64,000 nucleotides of DNA, taken from positions 124,001-188,000 of the forward strand of contig CALVFI010000001.1 of the NCBI GenBank assembly GCA_944326815.1, in the 5' to 3' direction. This document shows, in pieces, positions 9,086-17,557 of this stretch. The first letter of the stretch is position 1. Every line of letters starts with the position of its first letter. A program made the position numbers and the translations under genes. Under the pieces are notes generated by a model. That model did not search any database. It had not been told where the DNA came from and saw nothing but the letters and a program-made list of their open reading frames with translations. Source of the DNA: an uncultured Rikenellaceae bacterium. GTDB lineage: Bacteria; Bacteroidota; Bacteroidia; Bacteroidales; Rikenellaceae.

Positions 9086-9994
9086 TCAGTGAGCGTTACG
9101 TATGTGACGCTCGCTTTTTTTCGGATAGATATCGTCGATCGTAATCAGAATGCCTGTCTCTTCCACATCGCCGAAATCGGGATTACGCACTGTCCCGAAC
9201 ACACGCATCGAGGGAGACAGACTCATATAAGAGTTAATCAGCGGCGGCACATTCTCGTTCCGGGCCCGGATCTCCCGCCCGAGAATCTTATAATCCTCGG
9301 CATAACTACCCCCACAAAACAGAGCGGCCATCTTTTCATCGTCAATATCCAGTTCGATCGGATAGATCGGTTCCACCAGATTCTCTGTGTCCGGGAAATA
9401 TTTACGCAGGAAATAGATCAGGATATTGCGCGCCTCGTGATTATAATCGCCATACATCGTAACCTTGCCAAAGAAATAGCGCATATCCGGGTTACGCACC
9501 ATGATGGCACCCAAGCCATCCCACAGATTATCCAACGCATAAATCGCCTTCATATTCTCACGCACGGCCTGATAGTGCGGCTGCACAAAAGAGCGTCCCA
9601 ACTCGATCGTATAGGGCAATATCTCACGGCGGAATTTATCGCTGAAACGAAAATAATGCTCCGTAGAGAGATACGGGGTATGTTCCGACCGGGAAACGAT
9701 GAAACGATATCCGCCTACGATTTCGCGGGCTGCAGGATCCCAGACCACCAACTGTTTATAGCCGCCAGGAACCGTATCGAGTTCATCAATATCGACCGGT
9801 TGGCCCGTACCCCCGCCTGCATCGCGGAATGACCACTCGCGCAGTCGTCCGATCTCCCGCATCGTATTTGGGCTATCCTCTGCCGTCACGACATAGATGC
9901 GATTGCCGGCATTATTGGTCAAACGCAGCAGACGCGCTTCATTCAGTTCGCTTTCCAACAACTCTCTGGCTACGGGTTCAATTATTGGTTCCAT
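9086..9994 (-). CDS. glsB: GNAT-fold N-acyltransferase GlsB (OlsB-like), glycine lipid synthesis
   Basis: 302-residue acyltransferase of the OlsB/hemolysin acetyltransferase-like family. Seen are the family core around IVGGYRFIVSRSE, ELGRSFVQPHYQ and LWDGLGAIMVRNPDMRYFFGKVTMY. In Bacteroides the homologue GlsB attaches a 3-hydroxy fatty acid to glycine, giving monoacyl glycine. The function here is inferred from family and from the partner gene glsA, whose 3-prime end lies about 60 nt upstream. ATG at 9994 is preferred to an in-frame GTG at 10006. A -7 box of its own lies 25 nt upstream, so it may be transcribed both alone and with glsA. It runs convergent to the esterase, whose terminator overlaps its last codons. 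Confidence 0.85.
   Translation of the reverse strand: MEPIIEPVARELLESELNEARLLRLTNNAGNRIYVVTAEDSPNTMREIGRLREWSFRDAGGGTGQPVDIDELDTVPGGYKQLVVWDPAAREIVGGYRFIVSRSEHTPYLSTEHYFRFSDKFRREILPYTIELGRSFVQPHYQAVRENMKAIYALDNLWDGLGAIMVRNPDMRYFFGKVTMYGDYNHEARNILIYFLRKYFPDTENLVEPIYPIELDIDDEKMAALFCGGSYAEDYKILGREIRARNENVPPLINSYMSLSPSMRVFGTVRNPDFGDVEETGILITIDDIYPKKSERHIRNAH
9088..9121 (+). terminator. Terminator of the esterase gene, overlapping the glsB 3' end
   Basis: Stem of GAGCGTTAC with GTGACGCTC (extendable to 12 bp with wobble pairs), loop GTAT, then a run of T. It starts at the glsB stop codon and so occupies the last codons of glsB on the other strand. Confidence 0.8.
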
Positions 9995-10019
9995 ACGGTA
10001 AATCACGAATTTGCAGCGA

Positions 10020-10027
10020 CAAAAATA
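10020..10027 (-). promoter_or_regulatory. -7 box (TATTTTTG) of glsB
   Basis: Minus-strand TAnnTTTG match in the short glsA-glsB gap, ending 25 nt before the chosen glsB start. Confidence 0.5.
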
Positions 10028-10053
10028 CGAAATCTAATCGGAAAACAGCCGCA

Positions 10054-10860
10054 TCAACCATTTTTTTTCATCCGGTAGACCTTTGCACGTATCTGTGCGG
10101 CCATCTCGCGAGGACGATGGTCCGAAAGCGACTGCCACGGAATGGGGTCACCGATCAGCATATCGAAGTGGCGGCCCTGCTGCTTGAACATCTCATCGGC
10201 CAGATAAAGCATCTCAATATTGACCTTCAGTCCGATACCCGTCCGAAAGTTAGAAAGTCGATAAAAAAAGTTCGAAAGTTCGCCCGGGAAGAAGACAGGT
10301 ACAACATCCCGATGGGTCGCAATAGCCTGCTTCACAAAGCTATGTTTCCACTCCCGGTCCTGCACAACTCCATGGATGCGACGTGAGCACAATCCAGCCG
10401 GGAAGGTGATGATTGGCAAATCAGATGCGAATGCCTCCCGATACAAATCAGCATAAACCAAACTCTGACGCCCATGTTTATTCACCGGGACAAATAGGGA
10501 CTTCAGGGGGTCGAGGTTCATCAGAATGTCGTTCACCACCACCCGTACATCACCAAAGCGTTCTGCCACCTTATCGGCAAGGATCAAACCGTCGAGACCG
10601 CCGAAAGGATGATTCGATGCAAAAATATAACGCCCTGCCGGATCCAGTTTCTCCAAGCCGACGCCATGACAGCTAATTCCCATATGGGCGAGTGTCGCAC
10701 GGATGAATGACAGCGAGTCGAGATGCGAGAAATGTTCCAGATAGAAATTCACCTCATCTTCATGAACAATTCGTTTCAGATAGGATACCACAAAACGCGG
10801 TATCCAGCGTGCCGCACCCGGATTCTTTTTCCGAAGCACCTCTGCCACATCGACTTTCAT
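10054..10860 (-). CDS. glsA: PlsC-like O-acyltransferase GlsA (OlsA-like), glycine lipid synthesis
   Basis: 268-residue member of the lysophospholipid acyltransferase superfamily. The catalytic His/Asp motif is seen as NHPFGGLDG (H84 and D90, an H-x5-D spacing in place of the usual H-x4-D), followed by a second acyltransferase block PIITFPAGLCSRR. In Bacteroides, GlsA adds the second fatty acyl chain to the hydroxyl of the GlsB product, giving diacyl glycine lipids of the envelope. The pairing with an OlsB-like gene is what makes this assignment preferable to phospholipid synthesis. A TATCTTTG box lies 22 nt upstream. Confidence 0.85.
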   Translation of the reverse strand: MKVDVAEVLRKKNPGAARWIPRFVVSYLKRIVHEDEVNFYLEHFSHLDSLSFIRATLAHMGISCHGVGLEKLDPAGRYIFASNHPFGGLDGLILADKVAERFGDVRVVVNDILMNLDPLKSLFVPVNKHGRQSLVYADLYREAFASDLPIITFPAGLCSRRIHGVVQDREWKHSFVKQAIATHRDVVPVFFPGELSNFFYRLSNFRTGIGLKVNIEMLYLADEMFKQQGRHFDMLIGDPIPWQSLSDHRPREMAAQIRAKVYRMKKNG

Positions 10861-10882
10861 GCCTTTCCCCCCTTATTTTATG

Positions 10883-10890
10883 CAAAGATA
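10883..10890 (-). promoter_or_regulatory. -7 box (TATCTTTG) of glsA
   Basis: Minus-strand TAnnTTTG match ending 22 nt before the glsA ATG. Confidence 0.65.
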
Positions 10891-10917
10891 CGAAAAAGCG
10901 TCGACCGGAGAAAAGAA

Positions 10918-10945
10918 AAGCGCCCCGATTTACATCGAGGCGCTT
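10918..10945 (-). terminator. Terminator of the mmd operon
   Basis: Inverted repeat AAGCGCC-C-CGAT / ATCG-A-GGCGCTT with a 4-nt loop; on the minus strand it is followed by TTTTCTTTTCT. It sits 22 nt past the mmdB stop. Confidence 0.85.
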
Positions 10946-10966
10946 CCATCTATACTCTGACAGGAA

Positions 10967-12178
10967 TTATCCCAGGAAACTCAACAAAATTCCGGCAGCT
11001 ACAGCACTACCTACCACGCCGGCCACATTGGGACCCATGGCGTGCATCAGCAGGAAGTTCGACGGATCAGCCTTCTGACCCTCGGTCTGCGATACACGGG
11101 CAGACATCGGTACGGCCGACACTCCGGCAGAACCGATCAGAGGATTGATCTTCTTGCCATCTTTGACAAAAAGATTCATCAACTTGGCCAGCAATACGCC
11201 TCCTGCCGTACCGAAACTGAAGGCAATCACACCCAACAGCAGGATGAAAAGCGTACGGGGATTGATGAAAGCCTCAGCCGTAGCCGTAGCTCCCACCGTA
11301 ATACCCAGGAATATTACCACGATATTCATCAGTTCGTTCTGTACCGTCTTGCTCAGACGATCCACCACGCCGCACTCCTTCATCAGATTACCCAGCATAA
11401 GGCAACCCACGAGCGGAGCAGCCGAAGGCAACAACAGAGCGATGATCACCGTAATGATAAGCGGGAAGAGGATCTTCTCCGTCTTCGATACGGGACGCAA
11501 CTGACTCATCTTGATCTTTCGTTCTTTCTCGGTGGTAAGCATACGCATAATAGGCGGCTGAATCACCGGGACAAGAGCCATGTATGAATAGGCTGCCACA
11601 GCGATCGGACCCAACAAATCGGGAGCCAGGATAGCCGTAAGATAGATCGAGGTCGGGCCATCAGCACCTCCGATAATACCGATTGAAGCAGCCTCCTCGG
11701 GGGTGAAACCCAATGCATAGGCCCCAATAAAGGTCATAAAAATACCCAACTGGGCAGCTGCACCCAGCAAAAAACTTTTGGGATTGGCAATCAGCGGTCC
11801 GAAGTCGGTCATTGCACCCACGCCAAGGAAGATCAAACAGGGGTAGATTCCCAATTTGACGCCCAGATAGAGATAATCGAGCAATCCGGCCTGATCGACA
11901 AAAATATCCCAATGCACATGTCCTCCGGCAAAAAGATCCGTATGGAACATATTGGCACCCGGGAGGTTCGTCAACAACATTCCGAAAGCGATAGTCAGCA
12001 ACAGCAGCGGCTCGAACTTATGCTTGATAGCCAGATAGAGCAGCAGGAAGGCAACGCAGATCATCGCCACATTTCCCCATCCCATACCTTCGAAAAGCAT
12101 GGCTATGCCGGTCGAATCAACAAAAGTTCCGAGACTCTCCAATACGAAATTGGAACTCGAAGATAACAGATTCCACAT
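10967..12178 (-). CDS. mmdB: Na+-pumping decarboxylase beta subunit (methylmalonyl-CoA decarboxylase type)
   Basis: 403-residue polytopic membrane protein of the OadB/GcdB/MmdB family. It decarboxylates carboxybiotin carried by MmdC and couples this to export of Na+. Several hydrophobic segments alternate with the family motifs: [15 protein letters not shown] and [14 protein letters not shown], the region known in this family to bind Na+. It is the last gene of mce-mmdA-mmdD-mmdC-mmdB, 4 bp after mmdC, and ends in a terminator. The substrate, methylmalonyl-CoA rather than oxaloacetate or glutaconyl-CoA, is inferred from the linked epimerase and MeaB. Confidence 0.93.
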   Translation of the reverse strand: MWNLLSSSSNFVLESLGTFVDSTGIAMLFEGMGWGNVAMICVAFLLLYLAIKHKFEPLLLLTIAFGMLLTNLPGANMFHTDLFAGGHVHWDIFVDQAGLLDYLYLGVKLGIYPCLIFLGVGAMTDFGPLIANPKSFLLGAAAQLGIFMTFIGAYALGFTPEEAASIGIIGGADGPTSIYLTAILAPDLLGPIAVAAYSYMALVPVIQPPIMRMLTTEKERKIKMSQLRPVSKTEKILFPLIITVIIALLLPSAAPLVGCLMLGNLMKECGVVDRLSKTVQNELMNIVVIFLGITVGATATAEAFINPRTLFILLLGVIAFSFGTAGGVLLAKLMNLFVKDGKKINPLIGSAGVSAVPMSARVSQTEGQKADPSNFLLMHAMGPNVAGVVGSAVAAGILLSFLG

Positions 12179-12182
12179 AAGG

Positions 12183-12641
12183 CTATTCGATTACAAGTAA
12201 CGTATCGCCTTCCATGACCGTTGCACCCTGTTGCACACAAATCTGTTTCACAACACCATTGCGATCCGCATCGATGCTGTTCTCCATCTTCATGGCCTCG
12301 AGTACAAGGAGTGTCTGACCTTTAGCTACCGTAGCACCTACAGTAACCTTCACATCCAAAACCGTACCTGGCAGCGGACTCTTCACGCTGTATCCCGACG
12401 TCGGGGCTGCCGATGACGCATGCGAGGAGACAGCAGCGGCCGGAGTAACCGAATTGCTGTTGGCCGACGCAGGGGCCGGGGCAACCTGAGGTTTGGAAAC
12501 CGTAGAACTCTTCGTACCTTCAATCTCTACTTCATAGTCCACACCATTAACGATCACATGAGTCACCGTCGGGGTCTCGTTCGTATCATCGATCTGGACT
12601 TTATAGCTATGTCCATTAATTTTCAGTGAGTAATCTTTCAT
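12183..12641 (-). CDS. mmdC: Biotin carboxyl carrier subunit of the Na+-pumping decarboxylase
   Basis: 152-residue biotinyl protein. Residues 1-45 form a small N-terminal beta domain, residues 46-82 an Ala/Pro/Ser linker, and 83-152 the biotinyl/lipoyl barrel. The biotinylated lysine is K118 in LEAMKMEN. It shuttles the carboxyl group from MmdA to MmdB. The flexible Ala/Pro linker is typical of the mobile carriers of this complex. Spacing to mmdB is 4 bp. Confidence 0.95.
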   Translation of the reverse strand: MKDYSLKINGHSYKVQIDDTNETPTVTHVIVNGVDYEVEIEGTKSSTVSKPQVAPAPASANSNSVTPAAAVSSHASSAAPTSGYSVKSPLPGTVLDVKVTVGATVAKGQTLLVLEAMKMENSIDADRNGVVKQICVQQGATVMEGDTLLVIE

Positions 12642-12677
12642 TGTATTTTTGGATTATCGTGCTCCAACAAAAAAATA

Positions 12678-13025
12678 TTATTTCCGATTGGGCTGCTGGG
12701 TTAAACCGTAAATTTTCGAATTCCAAGGCGAATAGGCCCGTTTAATCTTGAGAATCGTCACCACTTCCGACTCCTGATCATGCAGGACGCTCTTATAGCT
12801 CTTGAGCGCCGTTACAATAGCAGCAATCTCCTCCTGACTGATCATCGGCTGAGGAGCAGCCACAGGTTTCCCCGGATGCACGGTAGCACTACGTTTGTTG
12901 AAGCAGGCTCCAAACCCCTTCATTATGAAAATCAGCGCCACCAATAACACAAACACCAACGAAAACCCGATGAGCGACACCCACAGAATATTGGACCAAT
13001 CCCAACTTACAGCTAGCATTATCAT
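12678..13025 (-). CDS. mmdD: Small membrane subunit of the decarboxylase (OadG/MmdD-like)
   Basis: 115-residue protein with one N-terminal membrane segment (about residues 11-33, NILWVSLIGFSLVFVLLVALIF) and a soluble tail, the layout of the gamma/delta subunit that holds the carboxyltransferase to the membrane pump. The segment around QEEIAAIVTALKSYK is the conserved cytoplasmic helix found in OadG proteins of this phylum. Assignment rests on shape and position between mmdA and mmdC. Two ATG codons (13025 and 13019) could start it. Confidence 0.85.
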   Translation of the reverse strand: MIMLAVSWDWSNILWVSLIGFSLVFVLLVALIFIMKGFGACFNKRSATVHPGKPVAAPQPMISQEEIAAIVTALKSYKSVLHDQESEVVTILKIKRAYSPWNSKIYGLTQQPNRK

Positions 13026-13045
13026 AACTTTTGAGCTTTATGGGA

Positions 13046-14608
13046 TTACAATGGAATATTGGAATGTTTCTTAGCCGGATTCACCAAACGTTTGGTCGCC
13101 AATGACTGCAATGCACGGATAATCCGGAAACGCGTGTTGCGCGGCTCGATCACATCATCGATGTAACCATATTTGGCGGCCACATAAGGATTCGAGAATT
13201 TGTCGGTATACTCTTTCTCCTTCTCGGTGATAAGTTTCACCTTGGCCTCGGGATCTTCCGTAGCGGCGATCTCCTTGGCTGCCAGAACCTCAACGGCTCC
13301 GCTGGCACCCATAACGGCAATCTCGGCCGATGGCCATGCGTAGTTGATGTCACCGCGAATATGTTTCGAACTCATCACGATATAGGCTCCGCCATACGCC
13401 TTGCGAAGCGTAACCGTCACCTTAGGAACCGTGGCCTCGCAATATGCGAACAACAACTTGGCACCGTGCGTAATGACACCTCCATACTCCTGACCGGTAC
13501 CCGGCAAGAAGCCCGGAACGTCTACCAAAGTCACCAACGGAATGTTGAATGCATCGCAGAAACGAACAAAACGAGCAGCCTTGCGCGACGCGTTGATATC
13601 GAGCACACCTGCCATATATTTGGGCTGACTGGCGATGATACCTACGCTCTGACCATTGAAACGGGCAAAGCACGTAATGATATTCTTTGCGAAAGAAGCC
13701 TGGGATTCCAGGTACTCGCCATTATCGACGATAGCCTTAATCACCTCGTACATGTCGTACGGTTTATTCGGGTTATCGGGAATAATTTCATTCAACGAAT
13801 CCTCCAGACGATTAATGGAATCGGTGCAGACTGCCAGCGGCGCATCCTCACAATTGTTCTGAGGCATATAGCTGAGCAGTTTGCGAATCAAGGCTATGGT
13901 CTCCTCCTCGGTATCCACAGCAAAATGAGCGACACCGCTCTTGGTAGAGTGCACTGAAGCACCTCCGAGTTGTTCCTGGGTAACCACCTCGCCCGTAACC
14001 GTCTTCACAACTTTCGGACCGGTCAGGAACATATAGCTGGTATCCTTCTTCATGATGGTGAAATCCGTCAGAGCCGGAGAATAGACGGCTCCACCGGCAC
14101 ACGGACCAAGAATCACCGAAATCTGAGGAATCACGCCCGAGGCCATCACATTACGTTGGAATATCTCGGCATAACCGGCCAAAGCATTCACACCCTCCTG
14201 GATACGTGCACCACCCGAATCGTTCAAACCGATACAAGGGGCCCCCATCTTCATGGCCATATCCATTACCTTGCAGATCTTCTCGGACATCGTCTTCGAA
14301 AGCGACCCGGCCGACACCGTAAAATCCTGTGCAAAAATATAGACCAGACGACCCTCGATCGTACCGTATCCCGTTACCACACCATCGCCATAAGGATGAC
14401 TCTTATCCATCCCGAAATCGGTGCAACGATGGGTTACGAACATATCGAACTCTTCGAAACTTCCTTCGTCGAGCAGCAACTTAATCCGCTCGCGAGCCGT
14501 CAGTTTGCCTTTGGCATGCTGAGCGTCGATTCTCTTCTGTCCGCCGCCCATTTTGGCCTCTTCACGAAGTTTGATAAGGCCGTTGATTTTATTCTGAATC
14601 TCACTCAT
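13046..14608 (-). CDS. mmdA: Methylmalonyl-CoA decarboxylase carboxyltransferase subunit (alpha)
   Basis: 520-residue acyl-CoA carboxyltransferase of the crotonase-like fold, close to propionyl-CoA carboxylase beta. It moves the carboxyl group of methylmalonyl-CoA to biotin on MmdC, releasing propionyl-CoA. Seen are the N half with [29 protein letters not shown] and the oxyanion motif [16 protein letters not shown], and the C half with [14 protein letters not shown] and [10 protein letters not shown]. The absence of a biotin carboxylase gene next to it, and the presence of pump subunits, favour a decarboxylase over a carboxylase. It starts 6 bp after the epimerase. Confidence 0.95.
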   Translation of the reverse strand: MSEIQNKINGLIKLREEAKMGGGQKRIDAQHAKGKLTARERIKLLLDEGSFEEFDMFVTHRCTDFGMDKSHPYGDGVVTGYGTIEGRLVYIFAQDFTVSAGSLSKTMSEKICKVMDMAMKMGAPCIGLNDSGGARIQEGVNALAGYAEIFQRNVMASGVIPQISVILGPCAGGAVYSPALTDFTIMKKDTSYMFLTGPKVVKTVTGEVVTQEQLGGASVHSTKSGVAHFAVDTEEETIALIRKLLSYMPQNNCEDAPLAVCTDSINRLEDSLNEIIPDNPNKPYDMYEVIKAIVDNGEYLESQASFAKNIITCFARFNGQSVGIIASQPKYMAGVLDINASRKAARFVRFCDAFNIPLVTLVDVPGFLPGTGQEYGGVITHGAKLLFAYCEATVPKVTVTLRKAYGGAYIVMSSKHIRGDINYAWPSAEIAVMGASGAVEVLAAKEIAATEDPEAKVKLITEKEKEYTDKFSNPYVAAKYGYIDDVIEPRNTRFRIIRALQSLATKRLVNPAKKHSNIPL

Positions 14609-14614
14609 TGCAAA

Positions 14615-15046
14615 TTATTTTTCGCAGCTGCAGCCGCATTTATTCTTATCTTCGCAAAGTTCGGTCAAAACACCACAAGTCGATTTCGGATGCAGGAACG
14701 CAATACTAAGGCCCTCGGCACCTTTACGGGGAGCCTTGTCAATCAACTGCACACCCTTACTTTCAGCATCAGCCAAAGCATCCTCAACGCCTTCAACTGC
14801 AAACGCAACATGATGTACGCCTGCTCCCTTCTTCTCGATGAACTTAGCAATCGTACCATCTTCCGAAGTGGATTCAAGCAATTCGATTTTGGTCTGACCT
14901 ACTTTGAAAAAAGCGGTTTTCACTTTTTGATCTGCCACCTCTTCAATGTTGTAACACTTAAGACCCAATACGTTCTCCCAATAAGGAATCGCCTCGTCAA
15001 GACTCTTGACTGCGATACCGATGTGTTCGATGTGTGAAATTTTCAT
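14615..15046 (-). CDS. mce: Methylmalonyl-CoA epimerase
   Basis: 143-residue enzyme of the vicinal oxygen chelate fold, made of two tandem modules. It converts (R)- to (S)-methylmalonyl-CoA between the mutase and the decarboxylase. Expected metal ligands are visible: H8 ([10 protein letters not shown]), E55 (TKIELLEST), H79 (GVHHVAFAV) and E129 (GVLTELCE). The last 13 residues hold four cysteines (C131, C137, C139, C141 in [13 protein letters not shown]), beyond the usual end of the fold, which is odd. It is the first gene of the mmd operon and has a TATCTTTG box 62 nt upstream. Confidence 0.96.
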   Translation of the reverse strand: MKISHIEHIGIAVKSLDEAIPYWENVLGLKCYNIEEVADQKVKTAFFKVGQTKIELLESTSEDGTIAKFIEKKGAGVHHVAFAVEGVEDALADAESKGVQLIDKAPRKGAEGLSIAFLHPKSTCGVLTELCEDKNKCGCSCEK

Positions 15047-15108
15047 AGTGTTATATATTTGAGTTTAATAGATTTACATTATCATGCTCTCACAGATGCA
15101 ATATCTTA

Positions 15109-15116
15109 CAAAGATA
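15109..15116 (-). promoter_or_regulatory. -7 box (TATCTTTG) of the mce-mmd operon
   Basis: Minus-strand TAnnTTTG match about 62 nt before the mce ATG; no other match lies closer. Confidence 0.6.
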
Positions 15117-15242
15117 GATGGAAAATTCGAGATAAATAAACGAATCGCAAGATTTTTTATTCTACGAATCCCTTTTATACCATCTTCGCGGTAAATCCGA
15201 CAACTTTCCGGCTCGATATTGGCATATTTCACGGATTAATCT

Positions 15243-15250
15243 TATCTTCG
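15243..15250 (+). promoter_or_regulatory. Likely -7 box (TATCTTCG) of the thioredoxin-like/meaB pair
   Basis: One mismatch to TAnnTTTG, 25 nt before the ATG at 15276. The gene also has one of the few clear Shine-Dalgarno sequences in the window, AGGAGGA at 15264-15270. Confidence 0.5.
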
Positions 15251-15275
15251 CATAAAGAATAATAGGAGGAAAAAC

Positions 15276-15725
15276 ATGAAAAAACTGCTTGTCTTTATCC
15301 TGTTACTCGGGTTGGCTGCTCCGACTGCCTTGGCACAGAAGTTAATAATCGGCGAAAAAGCCCCCGACCTGCGCGTGAAAGAGTGGCTTTCGGAACGTCG
15401 TCCGACAGATGGACGTGCCCAATTTATCGAGTTTTACCACTCCTCCAGCAAAGTGTCGAACGACCGATTGGCAATCCTCGACCAGATAGCCAAGAAATAC
15501 GCAGAGAAGATGGATGTCATTGTCATCGCCAAGGAACCGAGCGACAAAGTAGCCGCCATCATCAAGCCTCAAGAACGTAATTTCTGCGTGGCACTGGACG
15601 ATGAAGGGCGCACTTTCAAAGCCTATGCCATTCAATATGTACCATTTAGCGTAGTCATCGACTCCCGAGGAAGAGTTGTCCGCATGGGCAACTCCGCCTC
15701 TCCAGAGATAGAAACAATCCGATAA
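15276..15725 (+). CDS. Secreted thioredoxin-fold protein without active-site cysteines
   Basis: 149-residue protein with a signal peptide (MKKLLVFILLLGLAAPTALA). The mature part follows the TlpA/thioredoxin plan: GEKAPDLRVKEWL, a first strand FIEFYHSSS, and the cis-proline segment YVPFSVVIDSRGRVV. At the position where WCxxC is expected it reads FYHSSSKVS, so it cannot act as a disulfide oxidoreductase; the mature protein has a single cysteine (NFCVALD). A binding or scaffold role is possible. It lies 10 bp before meaB on the same strand and is probably co-transcribed with it, though nothing links it chemically to propionate metabolism. Confidence 0.75.
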   Translation: MKKLLVFILLLGLAAPTALAQKLIIGEKAPDLRVKEWLSERRPTDGRAQFIEFYHSSSKVSNDRLAILDQIAKKYAEKMDVIVIAKEPSDKVAAIIKPQERNFCVALDDEGRTFKAYAIQYVPFSVVIDSRGRVVRMGNSASPEIETIR

Positions 15726-15735
15726 AAGCGATACA

Positions 15736-16857
15736 ATGTCATACACCAAGATAGATCACTACGAAAATCATCACCGAGCCGAACATCAAGACAGTGCATT
15801 GAATGTCACGGAAGGTGTAGAGAATGCCCCCGTTGTCAATCCCTACTTCAAAAAGGTCCGCAAAAAAACACTTACGACCGACGACTACGTAGCTGGCATT
15901 CTCCGGGCCGACATCACCGTACTGGCCCAGGCCATCACCCTCGTAGAGAGTCATAAGCCAGAACATTACGCACAGGCACAGGAGATTATCGAACGTTGTC
16001 TACCTCATGCCGGCAAATCGATCCGGATCGGCATTACAGGTGTTCCAGGTGCCGGAAAATCGACCTTCATCGAAGCCATCGGCGGCATGGTTGTCGGCGA
16101 CGGGCACAAACTCGCCGTGCTGGCTATCGACCCCAGTTCCGAACGAAGCGGAGGTTCGATTCTCGGAGACAAAACACGCATGGAAAGCATCTCGAGCAAC
16201 CCGAACATCTTCATCCGCCCCTCCCCCTCGGCAGGCTCGCTGGGCGGTGTGGCGCGTAAGACACGCGAGACGATCGTATTGTGCGAAGCAGCGGGATTTG
16301 ACATCATTTTTATTGAAACCGTAGGGGTCGGACAATCAGAAACAGCCGTACACTCGATGGTGGATATGTTCATGATGCTTCAGATTTCGGGAGCAGGAGA
16401 TGAACTGCAGGGCATCAAACGCGGCATCATGGAGATGGCCGATATGGTAGCCATCACGAAAGCCGACGGCGAGAACGTCCTCAAAGCCGATCTGGCCAAA
16501 CGTCACTTTGCCAACGCTCTGATGCTCTTTCCGATGCCGGAGTCACAATGGCGACCGCAGGTTTACACCTGTTCTGCAGTAACAAAAGCGGGGCTGCGCG
16601 AAATCTGGGCCGACGTCGAAGCCTACATGAAATTCATCAAGCACAATGGCTACTTCCAGGCCAACCGACATCGCCAAAGCAAATACTGGATGTACGAGAC
16701 GATTAACGAAGCATTGCGGGAGAGTTTCTTCCACAATCCGGAGATCGAAACTGCCCTGCCAGGCTATGAACAGAAAGTGCTCGACGACAAAATCAGCTCA
16801 TTCATCGCTGCCAAGGAGCTACTGAACCAATACTTCGGAGATATTAAAGCAAAATAA
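15736..16857 (+). CDS. meaB: Methylmalonyl-CoA mutase-associated GTPase MeaB
   Basis: 373-residue G3E-family GTPase (ArgK/MeaB). It loads and protects the B12 cofactor of methylmalonyl-CoA mutase. Seen are the Walker A GVPGAGKST (102-110), the switch region with DPSSERSGGSILGDKTRM, the ETVGVGQSE Walker B/switch III area and the base-recognition motif ITKADG. The N-terminal ~45 residues are an extension with little conservation. Mutase genes (mutA/mutB) are not in the window; the link to the divergent mce-mmd operon is the metabolic context. Confidence 0.95.
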   Translation: MSYTKIDHYENHHRAEHQDSALNVTEGVENAPVVNPYFKKVRKKTLTTDDYVAGILRADITVLAQAITLVESHKPEHYAQAQEIIERCLPHAGKSIRIGITGVPGAGKSTFIEAIGGMVVGDGHKLAVLAIDPSSERSGGSILGDKTRMESISSNPNIFIRPSPSAGSLGGVARKTRETIVLCEAAGFDIIFIETVGVGQSETAVHSMVDMFMMLQISGAGDELQGIKRGIMEMADMVAITKADGENVLKADLAKRHFANALMLFPMPESQWRPQVYTCSAVTKAGLREIWADVEAYMKFIKHNGYFQANRHRQSKYWMYETINEALRESFFHNPEIETALPGYEQKVLDDKISSFIAAKELLNQYFGDIKAK

Positions 16858-17007
16858 GAGAGCAAGCTTCGAAAAATAGCCAGAGAACGAAAAGGGACGG
16901 GGAACAAGCAAAAGAATGGAAAGAAACTTGAAAAGGTCGGCTGTCGTGTTCGATAACCGGAAGAAAATATATTTACCCGACTTTCAAGACCATCCCGGTT
17001 CTGCGCA

Positions 17008-17472
17008 CTACTCTCCTGTCCCATCAAACCCTGGATCGGGTGGCAGATTCAACCCTCCTGCCGCGGCAACAGCCAGGCGATCGCATCGTTCGTTCTCGGG
17101 GGTATCAGCATGTCCCTTTACCCACACAAACCGAACATGATGCTGCCGGTAGATACGTAAGAATCGCATCCAAAGGTCAGGATTCTTCTTCCCGCTGAAC
17201 CGTTTTTTCTCCCAGCCGAAAACCCAACCTTTCGTCACGGCATCAACCACATAGCGCGAATCGGAATAGAGCGTCACCTCACACGGGGCAACCTTTAAAG
17301 CTTCAAGCGCCACGCAAACAGCCATAAGTTCCATGCGGTTGTTGGTCGTACAAGCAAATCCCGCACTCAACTCTTTCCGATGATTGGGCGGAGCAAGCAG
17401 AACGACGCCATATCCTCCCGGACCGGGATTCCCAAGCGACGAACCGTCGGTATAGATAGTGACTGAAGGCAT
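17008..17472 (-). CDS. rnhA: Ribonuclease HI
   Basis: 154-residue endonuclease degrading RNA in RNA/DNA hybrids. The four acidic catalytic residues are visible: D9 ([11 protein letters not shown]), E48 (NNRMELMAV), D71 (LYSDSRYV) and D131 (ENERCDRLA), with H121 in [10 protein letters not shown]. Length and motifs match bacterial RNase HI with the basic protrusion ([10 protein letters not shown]). The promoter box ends only 7 nt before the start codon, so the transcript should be leaderless or nearly so. Confidence 0.95.
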   Translation of the reverse strand: MPSVTIYTDGSSLGNPGPGGYGVVLLAPPNHRKELSAGFACTTNNRMELMAVCVALEALKVAPCEVTLYSDSRYVVDAVTKGWVFGWEKKRFSGKKNPDLWMRFLRIYRQHHVRFVWVKGHADTPENERCDRLAVAAAGGLNLPPDPGFDGTGE

Positions 17473-17479
17473 AATGGCA

Positions 17480-17487
17480 CAAAGGTA
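17480..17487 (-). promoter_or_regulatory. -7 box (TACCTTTG) immediately upstream of rnhA
   Basis: Minus-strand TAnnTTTG match with only 7 nt between the box and the A of the ATG at 17472, against 19-38 nt for most other genes here. Confidence 0.6.
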
Positions 17488-17506
17488 TACAAATTAATCA
17501 AACAAA

Positions 17507-17534
17507 AAAGGCATACCCTCCAGAGTATGCCTTT
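17507..17534 (-). terminator. Terminator of the DksA-like gene
   Basis: Stem AAAGGCATAC / GTATGCCTTT with an 8-nt loop; on the minus strand it is followed by a T run. It lies 24 nt past the stop at 17558. Confidence 0.85.
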
Positions 17535-17557
17535 CAATTCCCATCCAATACACACCC

